From CANHVK01 sp044232905 (GTDB taxonomy: Bacteria > Bacteroidota > Bacteroidia > Flavobacteriales_D > Crocinitomicaceae): a stretch of DNA of 64,000 nucleotides. The stretch covers positions 1-64,000 of the forward strand of contig JBIIKZ010000001.1 in NCBI GenBank assembly GCA_044232905.1, written 5' to 3'. The notes under the pieces are model-generated. The model did no database searches. It was given only the letters and a program-made list of their open reading frames with translations, and was not told where the DNA came from. Each line of letters starts with the position of its first letter. The stretch's first letter is position 1. Made by a program: the position numbers and the translations under genes. Positions 1 to 9,657 of the stretch are shown one piece after another.

Positions 1-2206
1 TAAATTCATTGTCAATCTCATCTTTACCACCCAAATGTATATTTACTCCTTTCGATGGAATTGTTTGGGAAGATTTTATCGATTTAATTACCGTTTGATT
101 ATTCGTTGATTTTATCTCTCCAAGTTTTGTTTTTTTTGGAGACTCCATATGCGCATATCCATCAATTTTAAAAAAGGACACGGCATCTTTTAATACTTCT
201 GCTTGATTATTTAATTCTTCCGCACTTGCAGCCATTTCTTCTGCTGTAGAAGCATTTTCTTGCACCACAACATTTAAGTTTTGAATCGCATTATTTATTT
301 GTTCTGCACCTGCACTTTGTTCGGTACTAGATGCGGTTATTTCTTGAATTAAATCGGATGTTTTTTGAATGTTAGGAACAACTTCTGTCAACATTTCACC
401 TGATTTAAGTGCTACATCTACGCTGATTCCAGAAACCTCATCAATTTCTGTCGCCGCTGCTTGTGAACGCTCCGCTAATTTTCTAACTTCTGCTGCAACT
501 ACCGCAAATCCTCTTCCGTGTTCTCCGGCGCGCGCAGCTTCAACTGCAGCATTTAAAGCTAACAAGTTGGTTTGACGGGAAATTTCGCCGATAATTGAAA
601 TTTTAGAAGCAATCGTCTTCATCGAATGCACTGTTTGAAAAACAGAATCTTTGCTCAATTGAATATCTTTTGCTGCTTGCACAGAGATTCGTTCTGTTTG
701 TTTTGCGTTACTCGAATTTTGTTGAATATTTGCCGTCATTTCCTCCATCGAAGAAGAAATTTCTTCCACTGAACTTGCTTGATTCGTTGCACCAGAGGAT
801 AATTCAGTTGCTGATGATGCTATTTGACTACTTGCAGAAACAATATTTTCAGCATTTGCTACAACAGTTCCGATTAATTGATTTAAGGTCTCTAATGTTT
901 CGTTTAAATCTTCCCCCATCGTTTTTAAAGAACCCGTAGACTCTATCGAATAACGTTGTGTTAAATCACCTTCTGCCATTGCACCAATCACTCTACTAAC
1001 TTCATGCGCTGCATTTTTTGTTGCTAACTCCGTCTCTTTTTGGATCGTTATATCCGTTGCAATTTTTACGATTTTAATTATTCTACCCATTTCATCTTTC
1101 ACTGGGGAATAAACAGCTTGTATCCAGACTTTTTTACCACTTCTAGTGATACGCATAAATTGACCTTTCTTCACCAATCCTTTTGCTAAATCTTCCCAAA
1201 ACATACTATATTCAGAAGAATTTACAAAGCTAGGTTCACAGAAAATTCGGTGGTGTTTAGTTTGAATATCGGATAATGAATACTCTAAGACATGTAAGAA
1301 ATTATCATTTGCGGTTAAAATAGTTCCTTTGGTATCAAACTCAATAAACGCATACGAATTATCAATTGCATTTACAACTCCTTCCGCTGCTTGTTTTTCA
1401 AATGTTTGTTCTGTATTGTCATACCTAACACCGATGTATTTTACAGGTTTACCATTCTCACCTAAAACAGGAGCAAACACACCATCTACGTAATACGGAG
1501 TTCCATCTTTCTTTCGGTTTTTTACAACCCCTCTAAAAATTTCTCCTCTTCCAATCGTTGACCATAATTCCTTAAATAGTTCTTTTGGCATATCTGGATG
1601 GCGCACAATATTTTGATTTGCACCTATTAATTCTTCTCGTTTGTATTGCGAAACCTCACAATGTTTATCGTTAACATAGGTAATGTAACCCTTCAAATCA
1701 ACCTCCGAAACAATACACATGATATCTACAATTTTCATACGCGTATCGATTTCACGTTTCAATTGTGCTGCTTCAGTATGCATTTTGGAAATTGTATCTC
1801 CAATAGACTTTAAATGTGGATCAACGACTGAATTAGCTTGAAATTCAAATGAATTTTGCGTGTTAGAGACAATTGCATTTGCAAACGCATCTACCCGTTT
1901 CAATTCTAAATCAACCACACTAAGTGCCTGATAGCATCCAGAAAAAATGGATTTCAAATTATTTCCAAGGGATACATTTGTTTCTTTCCCAAGGGATGAA
2001 ATATATTTTTCAAGTGCAAGAGCGTCACGCTTGTTTGCACGATGCATTGTTATCCCTGCAAGCAATACCGTCAAAAAAGATATAGCTAAAAACATAAAAA
2101 ACAACAACGAATGCATTGCTTTATTTACTAAAAAAACCTCACTAAGACCTAATAGTATTATTGAAATCAATGAAAAAACAATTAGGATTTTACTACTTTT
2201 TACCAT
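1..2206 (-). CDS. Methyl-accepting chemotaxis protein with two PAS domains (3' end cut by window edge)
   Basis: The reading frame starts at the ATG at 2206 and stays open to base 1, giving 735 codons; by comparison with the paralogue at 3650-6619 only a few C-terminal residues are missing. Two N-terminal hydrophobic helices (about residues 5-30 and 34-54) with almost no periplasmic loop are followed by PAS 1 (begins near the IVSEVDLKGYITYVND stretch), PAS 2 (SYAFIEFDTKG), one HAMP-like segment (VSRVIGAMAEGDLTQRY) and the coiled-coil signalling domain with the hairpin tip EISRQTNLLALNAAVEAARAGE. That tip binds CheA and CheW. Having almost no periplasmic sensor, it probably senses an intracellular cue such as redox state or a small ligand through PAS. 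It is the last visible gene of the chemotaxis operon. Family assignment is very secure; the ligand is unknown. Confidence 0.95.
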   Translation of the reverse strand, partial: MVKSSKILIVFSLISIILLGLSEVFLVNKAMHSLLFFMFLAISFLTVLLAGITMHRANKRDALALEKYISSLGKETNVSLGNNLKSIFSGCYQALSVVDLELKRVDAFANAIVSNTQNSFEFQANSVVDPHLKSIGDTISKMHTEAAQLKREIDTRMKIVDIMCIVSEVDLKGYITYVNDKHCEVSQYKREELIGANQNIVRHPDMPKELFKELWSTIGRGEIFRGVVKNRKKDGTPYYVDGVFAPVLGENGKPVKYIGVRYDNTEQTFEKQAAEGVVNAIDNSYAFIEFDTKGTILTANDNFLHVLEYSLSDIQTKHHRIFCEPSFVNSSEYSMFWEDLAKGLVKKGQFMRITRSGKKVWIQAVYSPVKDEMGRIIKIVKIATDITIQKETELATKNAAHEVSRVIGAMAEGDLTQRYSIESTGSLKTMGEDLNETLETLNQLIGTVVANAENIVSASSQIASSATELSSGATNQASSVEEISSSMEEMTANIQQNSSNAKQTERISVQAAKDIQLSKDSVFQTVHSMKTIASKISIIGEISRQTNLLALNAAVEAARAGEHGRGFAVVAAEVRKLAERSQAAATEIDEVSGISVDVALKSGEMLTEVVPNIQKTSDLIQEITASSTEQSAGAEQINNAIQNLNVVVQENASTAEEMAASAEELNNQAEVLKDAVSFFKIDGYAHMESPKKTKLGEIKSTNNQTVIKSIKSSQTIPSKGVNIHLGGKDEIDNEF

Positions 2207-2298
2207 GTTATATTTGTATCAAAATTTGTTAATCAATTAAATATACTTTTTATTGTTGTTTAATACAACGTGTTTTTATTATTTACGAAACTTTTAAT

Positions 2299-3561
2299 TT
2301 AATAAAATACACCTTTATGCGAAGCTATTCGAATCATAAAAGCAAATTTTTCTAATCCATGTGCACCACCAATATTCGCAAGGTATTGAATACAAGGTTG
2401 AAAATTAATATAATTTGAGACAATATTATAATTTAACTCTAGCGCTTTTTCTGTTAGACTATATTTATCCACTTTTACAATACCATTACTGTAAAAAGGT
2501 GTAGCCAATGCAAGTGAAATTACATCTGCATTTCTTTTTGGAAATAAACCGGTATACGATAAACCTCCTCCTGCATAGTAATTAAAAATATTATAATCGC
2601 CAGGAGCCCAACCTAAATCGATAAATGCATAAAGTCCTTGTGAAGAATCATTCGCTTCTGCTTTAAGTAATTTATCTGCAATAAAATAAGCACCAAAATT
2701 AAAATGATTCGTAGTAGTATCCGATTTATTGGTGTAATTCTTGAAATGCATCGATTTTGAACCTGTATGTCCCCAAACACCAAATTTATATTCAGAAAGT
2801 AACAAATCGTTTTTAAAACTACTTCTACTTATTTCGGATATCATAAATAGACCTCCATCTTTAAATGTCTCCACATATTTTGTTGCGTGTGGGTTCGTCA
2901 ACTGATTTCCACCAACCCCTTGTGCTATTGCAGCTCTAAATGAAACATTTTCGTTTATATCGTATTCATAACGTGCAGTTAAATTCGTGAAAGGGAAAGT
3001 TGAAAAAGATGGGACATTATACGCCAATGTTGGTTGGAGTCCAAACGAAGAATTTATGAAATTTAAACCAATATTTGAGAATGCAAAATCAAAGTTTAAG
3101 TCATATTGGCCTAAAAGCAAACGCGATTTCTTAAAAAAATGTTGGTAATACAAACTGTAGATGAATGTTCGATAATTCAACTGCCCATTCCCTAAATGGA
3201 TGTGATTATTGGTATCTGGAAAAGATTCTATATTATCAAACATCTGGTAATCTCCTACATAATCCGTAGTTGGATTATCCCCATAGGTGTTTAATATATA
3301 GGTGGAGAACATACCATTTTTCCACCAATTATTTTCTTTGGTAAACGTTGTAATTTGAATACCATTAACACCTAGAAATAGTGGTTTACGAATCGATGTT
3401 ACTTTTGCGAAATCGGTCATATTCATCACATATGTATGTACTTTAAATCCTTCGGAAATAAAATCTTTCGCAGTGGTATCTGCTTCTTGTGCTTTGGTGA
3501 AAAAACTAGTTAGACAAACTAAAAGTAGGCTTAAACTTATTTTATTGAAATGGGGACGCAT
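2299..3561 (-). CDS. OprB-like carbohydrate-selective porin
   Basis: This 420-residue protein has a signal peptide (hydrophobic stretch ending in TKAQ, about residue 24) and alternating aromatic beta-strand pattern to a C-terminal aromatic residue (GVFY), as in outer-membrane barrels. Several stretches recall the OprB family: a GDYQMFDNIES segment, a GQYDLN segment, FINSSFGLQPTLAYNVPS, a gGgLSYTGLFPKRNAD segment and FQPCIQYLANIGG near the end. OprB porins pass sugars across the outer membrane. It sits between two chemoreceptor genes in the same orientation, which suggests it may admit the attractants they report on; this is inference. A hairpin lies between it and the upstream receptor gene. 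An alternative is a general porin of unknown substrate. Confidence 0.75.
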   Translation of the reverse strand: MRPHFNKISLSLLLVCLTSFFTKAQEADTTAKDFISEGFKVHTYVMNMTDFAKVTSIRKPLFLGVNGIQITTFTKENNWWKNGMFSTYILNTYGDNPTTDYVGDYQMFDNIESFPDTNNHIHLGNGQLNYRTFIYSLYYQHFFKKSRLLLGQYDLNFDFAFSNIGLNFINSSFGLQPTLAYNVPSFSTFPFTNLTARYEYDINENVSFRAAIAQGVGGNQLTNPHATKYVETFKDGGLFMISEISRSSFKNDLLLSEYKFGVWGHTGSKSMHFKNYTNKSDTTTNHFNFGAYFIADKLLKAEANDSSQGLYAFIDLGWAPGDYNIFNYYAGGGLSYTGLFPKRNADVISLALATPFYSNGIVKVDKYSLTEKALELNYNIVSNYINFQPCIQYLANIGGAHGLEKFAFMIRIASHKGVFY

Positions 3562-3590
3562 GAACTAAATATTGAAAGTGTTTAAACGAA

Positions 3591-3621
3591 TAAGATGAGA
3601 CTTATTAGAAGCCTCATCTTA
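3591..3621 (-). terminator. Hairpin between chemoreceptor and porin genes
   Basis: A perfect 9-bp inverted repeat (TAAGATGAG at 3591-3599, CTCATCTTA at 3613-3621) with a 13-base loop lies just downstream of the chemoreceptor stop on the minus strand. It is followed by a T-rich stretch but no clean T run, so it may be a weak terminator or an mRNA 3'-end stabiliser that lowers expression of the two distal genes. Confidence 0.5.
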
Positions 3622-3649
3622 CTGTATTTTAATCATGTATGTATTGTTA

Positions 3650-6619
3650 TTAAAACTCGATAAAATCGCTATCTAAATTATCTGGTCCTCCTAGGTTTAT
3701 AGAAATACCCCCAGTATTTGCAGTACTGGATTTAGATGTATATTCCGAAGGTGTACTTTTAGATTTTGGTTGCACTTTATGGATTGTTTTGTTGGCTAAT
3801 TTTGGTTTAGAAGCCATTTGATTCATACCTTCAATTTTAAAAAACGCAATTGCATCTTGTAAATTTTCTGCTTGCGCACTTAATTCTTCTGCACCCGCAG
3901 CCATTTCTTCCGCTGTTGCTGCATTTTCTTGCACAACCAAATTTAAGTTTTGTATTGCATTATTGATTTGCTCCGATCCAGAACTTTGTTCGTTGGAAGA
4001 AGCCGTAATTTCCATTACTAAATCTGCTGTTTTTTGAATGTTTGGAACAACATCATTTAACATTTGACCCGATTTCTGGGCAACATGTACACTTTTTGCT
4101 GAAACTTCATCAATTTCTGTTGCGGCAAGTTGCGAACGTTCTGCTAGTTTACGTACCTCCGCTGCTACTACTGCGAATCCACGACCGTGTTCTCCAGCTC
4201 TTGCAGCTTCTACGGCAGCATTTAATGCTAATAAGTTAGTTTGTCTAGAAATCTCTCCAATAATTGAAATTTTAGAAGCGATTAATTTCATGGAAGATTC
4301 TGTTTCGCTTACAGATTCTTTACTTTCATTGATATCAATTGCTGCTTTGGAGGCGATTTTCTCCGTTTGTCTGGAGTTACTTGTGTTTTGTTGAATGTTT
4401 GCCGTCATTTGTTCCATCGAAGAAGAAATTTCTTCTACCGAACTCGCTTGATTCGTTGCCCCTTCCGACAATTGCTGTGCAGAATTAGATATTTGAACAC
4501 TTGCGCTAGAGATATTCAAAGTATTTTCCATTACTTTAGAAATCAACGAATTTAATACCTCAATTGTTTTATTCAAAGCATCGCCCATTACTTTTAATTC
4601 TCCAGAAGACTCAATAGAATAACGTTGCGTTAAATCACCCTCTGCTAATGCACTAATAACACGACTAACTTCTTTAGCAGCTTTTTGTGTTTCCACTTCT
4701 CCAGCTTTTTGCGCAATTAATACATCAATGGTTGCATTTAAAGCATCCCCCATTTGTTTAAGTTCTGCTTCCGATAATACACTGTATTTTTGCGTTAAAT
4801 CACCGCTAGCCAATGCATCTAATACACGCATCACTTCTTTCGTAGCATGTTGTGTTGCTAAAGCTGCATTTGTAGCTGAAGTAACATCCGTTGCTATTTT
4901 CACTACTTTGTTTACTCTACCTAACTCATCTTTTACTGGAGAATAAACCGCTTGAAGCCATAGTTCTTTGCCTAATTTAGAAACTCGTCTGTAAAGGCCA
5001 TTTTGCGCAAGACCCATAGCCAAATCATCCCAAAATTTTAAATAACTCGCAGAATTAGAATCACTTGGATCTACAAATAATTTATGGTGTTTGCCAACTA
5101 TTTCAGGTAAAGTATAGCCCATAGTAGTTAGGAAATTATCATTTGCTGTAATGATATTACCTTTAGTATCAAATTCAATAAATGCGTAAGAAGTATTAAT
5201 TGCATTTACGATTCCATCTGCCGCTTGTTTTTCAAAAGTTTGCTCTGTATTCTCGTAACGAACACCTAAATATTTTACAGGTTTACCATGTGGCCCCAAT
5301 ACAGGAGCAAAGACTCCATCTACGTAATAAGGTGTCCCATCTTTTTTACGGTTTTTAACTGGCCCGCGGAAAATTTGTCCTCTACCAATCGTTGCCCATA
5401 ATTCTTTAAATACCTCTTTCGACATGTCTGGGTGACGCACCATATTTTGGTTGGAACCTATCAATTCATCTCGCGTATATTGAGAAACCTCACAATGTTT
5501 ATCATTTACATAGGTAATGAATCCTTTCAAATCCGTTTCTGAAACGATACACATTTCATCCATTAATTTCACACGTGCTTCAATTTCACGCATATTCTGT
5601 TCTGCTTCACTTCTAGCTTTCAATAGATTATTTTTCATATCCACTAAGGAAGTCCCCAATTCATCTTTAGTACCCAAAAGTTCAAAATGCGTTTCTAAAT
5701 TTCCTTTCCCAACTTCGGAGGCAAATTGTCCTGCTTTTTTAAAACCAGCCAACATATTTTCAAGGGTTTTCAACAAACCAACATTTGCAAGTCCTTTTTC
5801 TTTCTTAATCTCTACCGATAAATTTCCAACAGCAATTTCATCAATATAAGCAGCCACGACACTTGGTTCTGCTCCTAGAATTTGCATAAATGCTTTAATG
5901 ATAAACTGCGCAAAATAAATTGCTACTAATAAACTAATCAAAGTGATAATCGCAATTATGGTTGAAGATAAGGTTGCAAAATTTTGTGCTTGTTCGTTCG
6001 AACTTTTAGAAATGGTCGTGATGTCTTTTTCTAAACTTTGTATTTTAGCTGCTAAATCATCATTTAATTCATCAAAACGATGGTCTGCCGCTTCTGTTTC
6101 AATGTTATTTCTTTGGAGCGCTAGATAGTAAGCTTTATTTTTAGAAGCTTGTATTTCTAAATCAAATCTTGAAAAAGTATTCGATTCAACAACTTGTAAT
6201 AATGGAATTAATTCTTTGATGTAAAACTCTTTTGCTTGTCCAATCGTAGTCGCTATTTGTTGTTTATCCGCCGTAAATTCTGTTCCCCAGTCAGCATCTG
6301 CTACTAATGTTTCAATAGAACGTGTATTTGCATCAAATTCGGCTTTTGCTTTTTGATGGCTTTCTTGTGGGAATTTAGCTTCCTCGGTAGAAGATGCAGC
6401 TAGAAATTCCATCACCATTTGCTGATCCCAACGTAAAGCATATTTTATGTTTTTTATCGCAGTTGAGATTTCGTTTGATTTTTCTATGTTTCTATCCAAT
6501 TTACTTCCTTTTGATTGAAGAATAAGTTGAGAAACAGACATAATCATTATGAAAAGAATGATTACTGAGAAAGCATATGTTAATTGCTTTCGGATAGGCA
6601 TTTGTTTGAATTTGTTCAT
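3650..6619 (-). CDS. Methyl-accepting chemotaxis protein, four-helix sensor plus two PAS domains and repeated HAMP-like segments
   Basis: This 989-residue receptor has a first membrane helix (about residues 13-33), a helical periplasmic segment of about 180 residues resembling the four-helix-bundle MCP sensor, a second membrane helix (about 215-240), HAMP-like regions, PAS 1 (CIVSETDLKGFITYVND), PAS 2 (SYAFIEFDTKG), then two successive HAMP-like units (ALASGDLTQKYSV and ALAEGDLTQRYSI) and the signalling coiled coil with the conserved EISRQTNLLALNAAVEAARAGE tip. It is paralogous to the receptor at 1-2206 from PAS 1 to the C terminus, but has the extra periplasmic domain and an extra HAMP-like unit. 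It lies 20 bases downstream of cheW in the operon. Function as a transmembrane chemoreceptor is secure; ligand unknown. Confidence 0.96.
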   Translation of the reverse strand: MNKFKQMPIRKQLTYAFSVIILFIMIMSVSQLILQSKGSKLDRNIEKSNEISTAIKNIKYALRWDQQMVMEFLAASSTEEAKFPQESHQKAKAEFDANTRSIETLVADADWGTEFTADKQQIATTIGQAKEFYIKELIPLLQVVESNTFSRFDLEIQASKNKAYYLALQRNNIETEAADHRFDELNDDLAAKIQSLEKDITTISKSSNEQAQNFATLSSTIIAIITLISLLVAIYFAQFIIKAFMQILGAEPSVVAAYIDEIAVGNLSVEIKKEKGLANVGLLKTLENMLAGFKKAGQFASEVGKGNLETHFELLGTKDELGTSLVDMKNNLLKARSEAEQNMREIEARVKLMDEMCIVSETDLKGFITYVNDKHCEVSQYTRDELIGSNQNMVRHPDMSKEVFKELWATIGRGQIFRGPVKNRKKDGTPYYVDGVFAPVLGPHGKPVKYLGVRYENTEQTFEKQAADGIVNAINTSYAFIEFDTKGNIITANDNFLTTMGYTLPEIVGKHHKLFVDPSDSNSASYLKFWDDLAMGLAQNGLYRRVSKLGKELWLQAVYSPVKDELGRVNKVVKIATDVTSATNAALATQHATKEVMRVLDALASGDLTQKYSVLSEAELKQMGDALNATIDVLIAQKAGEVETQKAAKEVSRVISALAEGDLTQRYSIESSGELKVMGDALNKTIEVLNSLISKVMENTLNISSASVQISNSAQQLSEGATNQASSVEEISSSMEQMTANIQQNTSNSRQTEKIASKAAIDINESKESVSETESSMKLIASKISIIGEISRQTNLLALNAAVEAARAGEHGRGFAVVAAEVRKLAERSQLAATEIDEVSAKSVHVAQKSGQMLNDVVPNIQKTADLVMEITASSNEQSSGSEQINNAIQNLNLVVQENAATAEEMAAGAEELSAQAENLQDAIAFFKIEGMNQMASKPKLANKTIHKVQPKSKSTPSEYTSKSSTANTGGISINLGGPDNLDSDFIEF

Positions 6620-6639
6620 TTATTCTATTATTTGATTAA

Positions 6640-7158
6640 TTATTTTTCAATATCCGTATCTATATACTCACTGATGGATTCAAGGTCATTACTTGAGAAC
6701 ACTTTATCAATGTTTAGTACCATGATAAAATGATCGTTTTCTTGTATCATTCCTTGCACATAATCCGAGCGGTAACGTGAAGCTAAAGTTGGCGTTTGTT
6801 TTATTTCATTGGTATTTAACTCAAATACTTCTGATACTGAATCTACTAAGGCACCTACTTCGATTACCTCTTCATTCACTTCAATACTGAGGACTAATAT
6901 ACATGTATTTATGGTAAACTCGATAGGTGTCATCCCAAATTTAATACGGGTATCAATTACTGGTAATACAGCACCTCTTAAGTTAATCACCCCAACTAAA
7001 AAATTGGGAGACTGCGGCACCTTGGTGATTTTAGGAACTTCTAAAATTTCCATAATTTTCATTACAGGAATCGTGAAGTTTTCACCTTCTAATTTGAACG
7101 ATAAAAACGATTTAGTTTCCCCATTCAATGCGTTTTCATTCATTTGTTCACTTTTCAT
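6640..7158 (-). CDS. cheW: Chemotaxis coupling protein CheW
   Basis: This 172-residue protein is a single CheW domain. It shows the typical opening FLSFKLEGENFTIPVMKIMEI, the central VPQSPNFLVGVINLRGAVLPVIDTR region and the later V-G-A-L-V-D-S-V-S-E-V motif. CheW is cytoplasmic and bridges chemoreceptor tips to the kinase CheA. Its start codon overlaps the cheA stop in an ATGA arrangement, so the two are translationally coupled. The N-terminal 15 residues before the domain are not conserved-looking. Assignment is secure. Confidence 0.96.
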   Translation of the reverse strand: MKSEQMNENALNGETKSFLSFKLEGENFTIPVMKIMEILEVPKITKVPQSPNFLVGVINLRGAVLPVIDTRIKFGMTPIEFTINTCILVLSIEVNEEVIEVGALVDSVSEVFELNTNEIKQTPTLASRYRSDYVQGMIQENDHFIMVLNIDKVFSSNDLESISEYIDTDIEK

Positions 7159-9269
7159 GATCTTATTTCTACTTTAGCATGTTCCGTATATAAATCAATA
7201 ATTTTATGGGTATCCATCACTAAAGCGATAGAACCATCTCCTAGAATTGTAGCTCCAGAGATAAAATCTTGATTTCTATAATACTTCCCAATTGGTTTAA
7301 CAACTGCCTGATATTCACCTATAATACAATCTACACTTATACCTACTCGACGATCTGAATCACTCACTACAATTATCTGTGAACTTTCAGCGTCTGAAAT
7401 TTCATCATATCCAAACTCTTTGTGGATATTGATAAAAGGTATTTGTTGGTTATCTAATACTAATAATTGGTTGAAATTACCAATCATTTCTTTGTTTTCT
7501 ACCTCATAACATTTGTCTACCACCGACAATGGAATAATATAAAATACATTGGCTACCTCTACTAATAATCCATCTATAATCGATAGACTCAAAGGCAATT
7601 TAATGGTTAATGTTGTTCCGATATTTACTTTAGAATCGACAATAATAGATCCTTTTAACTCAGAAATATTTCGTTTTACAACATCCATCCCTACACCTCG
7701 TCCAGAGATATCCGTTACCACCGCAGCAGTTGAAAAACCTGGGTAAAAAATAAAGTCAAAAATTTCTTTATCGGAAAGTACATCTTCTGGTTTCAAGAAT
7801 CCTTTACTTATTGCTTTTTCGCGAATTACATCCACATCAATCCCTTTACCATCATCGATAATTTGAATGTATACAGAAATACCAGAATAAAATGCTTTTA
7901 ACTTAACTGTTCCTTTTCGAGGTTTTCCAAGTGCCTCTCTTTTTTCTGGTAATTCTAATCCGTGATCCAAACTATTTCGGATGATATGCATTAAAGGATC
8001 GGTCAATGTTTCAATAATCGACTTATCCAATTCTGTTTCCCCCCCTTCCGTCACGAACTGAACTTCTTTATTTAAAGACATAGAAACATCCCGCACTAGA
8101 CGTTGGAAGCGACTAAACATATTATTTATAGGAACCAACGTCATCCCGAAAGCAATATCTCGTAATCTTCGTGATAACTTTTCGATATTTTCGGAAATTA
8201 TTTCTAATTCTGGAGTTTCATTTTTTTGATTGTAAAGCGTTAAGGAAGCTTGTGTAGTTACAAGTTCACTTACTAAATTCATTAATTCATCCAACTTATC
8301 GGAGGACACACGAATACTCGAAACCACCTTCTCTTTTGTCTCAGCTTTGACTGTTTTGATGGCATCATTTGCTTCAGAAACTGACTTTGGTAGGGAAGGA
8401 CTTTGGACAATCGCTTCTACTTTTTTACCTACTTTTTGAAGAATTGCCTCTAATTCATCCGCAACTATTCGAACATCTTTAAAATTGGTAGCATTTACAA
8501 ATTCTCCAAATTCAGCGTTAGCAATTATTTCCGTATATCCATACGTAGTGATTTCGATTGTAGCAGATGATTCTGCAAAGACAAAAACCTCTTCTAACGC
8601 AGACTTTGGACTTGTTGTTTCTAAAAACACATCCCAATACGTAATACAACTTGTTGGTTGAAAATCATCAATGGATGCTATTTTCTTAAAATGGGGAACA
8701 ATTATGGACTTACCAAGTTGTGCAATTTCGGCTAATAAGATCATTGGATTTGAACCATCTAACAAAAATTCATTGGTTGGCTCGAAATAGATATGATATG
8801 TTTTAGGCACATTTTCTAATTGCTCGAATTGTACTTCTTCCGCGGACTTCGTTGGTTTGTTTGGGGTCTCATCCGAAGTGTTATATACAGATTTTTTTTC
8901 AATAAATTGATGAATCTGATAGATTAGTTGATCGTGATTTTCTTTATTCGTTGGGTCTTCTAATTCCGAATCGATGATAATACGATTCAAGTGATCAAAC
9001 GATGCTAATGTAGTATTCAGTATATCGCGGGTTAATTGCATTTCACCCTGACGAATTTTATCGTAAATCGTTTCTAAATCATGGACAAATTCGGCAATTT
9101 TTGCTAAACCAAACATACTACTGTTTCCCTTCAAGGTATGCATCACCCGGAAAACTTGCTCAATGTTCGATTTATCGTTCGGATTATCTTCCAAGGATAA
9201 CAAGGAAGATTCCAAATTTTCAAGAAGTTCATTTGCTTCTTGAATGTAAGTGGCTTTCATTTCTTCCAT
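7155..9269 (-). CDS. cheA: Chemotaxis histidine kinase CheA
   Basis: This 704-residue protein has the standard CheA order. An Hpt domain comes first, with the phospho-accepting His44 in VMHTLKG. A linker and a middle domain follow (about residues 155-235) that does not look like the enteric P2. Then come the dimerisation helix (IRVSSDKLDELMNLVSELV), the ATPase domain with N box HIIRNSLDHGLE, G1 box DDGKGID and GRGVGMDVVK, and a C-terminal CheW-like regulatory domain. It autophosphorylates on His44 and passes phosphate to CheY. The start codon overlaps the cheY stop by one base (TAATG) and the end overlaps cheW, so the genes are tightly coupled. No CheB or CheR lies in the visible part of the operon. 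Confidence 0.97.
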   Translation of the reverse strand: MEEMKATYIQEANELLENLESSLLSLEDNPNDKSNIEQVFRVMHTLKGNSSMFGLAKIAEFVHDLETIYDKIRQGEMQLTRDILNTTLASFDHLNRIIIDSELEDPTNKENHDQLIYQIHQFIEKKSVYNTSDETPNKPTKSAEEVQFEQLENVPKTYHIYFEPTNEFLLDGSNPMILLAEIAQLGKSIIVPHFKKIASIDDFQPTSCITYWDVFLETTSPKSALEEVFVFAESSATIEITTYGYTEIIANAEFGEFVNATNFKDVRIVADELEAILQKVGKKVEAIVQSPSLPKSVSEANDAIKTVKAETKEKVVSSIRVSSDKLDELMNLVSELVTTQASLTLYNQKNETPELEIISENIEKLSRRLRDIAFGMTLVPINNMFSRFQRLVRDVSMSLNKEVQFVTEGGETELDKSIIETLTDPLMHIIRNSLDHGLELPEKREALGKPRKGTVKLKAFYSGISVYIQIIDDGKGIDVDVIREKAISKGFLKPEDVLSDKEIFDFIFYPGFSTAAVVTDISGRGVGMDVVKRNISELKGSIIVDSKVNIGTTLTIKLPLSLSIIDGLLVEVANVFYIIPLSVVDKCYEVENKEMIGNFNQLLVLDNQQIPFINIHKEFGYDEISDAESSQIIVVSDSDRRVGISVDCIIGEYQAVVKPIGKYYRNQDFISGATILGDGSIALVMDTHKIIDLYTEHAKVEIRS

Positions 9270-9637
9270 TAGCGTATCACTTTATTTACCACAGCAATTA
9301 ATTTCTCTTTGACAAAGGGTTTAATAATCCAACCGGTTGCTCCAGCGTTTTTAGCCTCTATTTTTTTAGATTCTTGCGATTCAGTAGTCAAAATTAAGAA
9401 AGGAAGATACTTAAATTTATCTAATTTTCGCACCTCTTTTAGAAATAAAATCCCATCTAGCAAAGGCATATTTAAGTCCGAAATAATCAAACTTACTTGT
9501 TCATTTTGCTTTAATAAATCCAGTGCATCTTGACCATCTTTCGCTGCAATAACAGTAAATCCAGCCTCACGTAAAGCTAAACCAACTACTACTCGAATAC
9601 TTTCTGAATCGTCTGCTATAAGTATTGTTTTTGCCAT
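9269..9637 (-). CDS. cheY: CheY-like single-domain response regulator
   Basis: This 122-residue protein is a lone receiver domain. The acidic pair Asp9/Asp10, phosphorylation site Asp54 (SDLNMP), switch Thr84 and Lys106 (IKPF) are all present. The switch aromatic of enteric CheY is replaced by Trp103. It directly precedes cheA, which should phosphorylate it. Because no flagellar motor genes are present, its output may be a gliding or secretion motor component rather than FliM. The name cheY follows from context; a non-motility target is possible. Confidence 0.93.
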   Translation of the reverse strand: MAKTILIADDSESIRVVVGLALREAGFTVIAAKDGQDALDLLKQNEQVSLIISDLNMPLLDGILFLKEVRKLDKFKYLPFLILTTESQESKKIEAKNAGATGWIIKPFVKEKLIAVVNKVIR

Positions 9638-9657
9638 AATTATCTATTTTGGAAGTA

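Noticed and set aside
369..939. Open frames on the plus strand across the left-edge chemoreceptor gene
   Set aside because: They run opposite to a clear receptor gene and have no family features; they are shadows of the minus-strand coding sequence.
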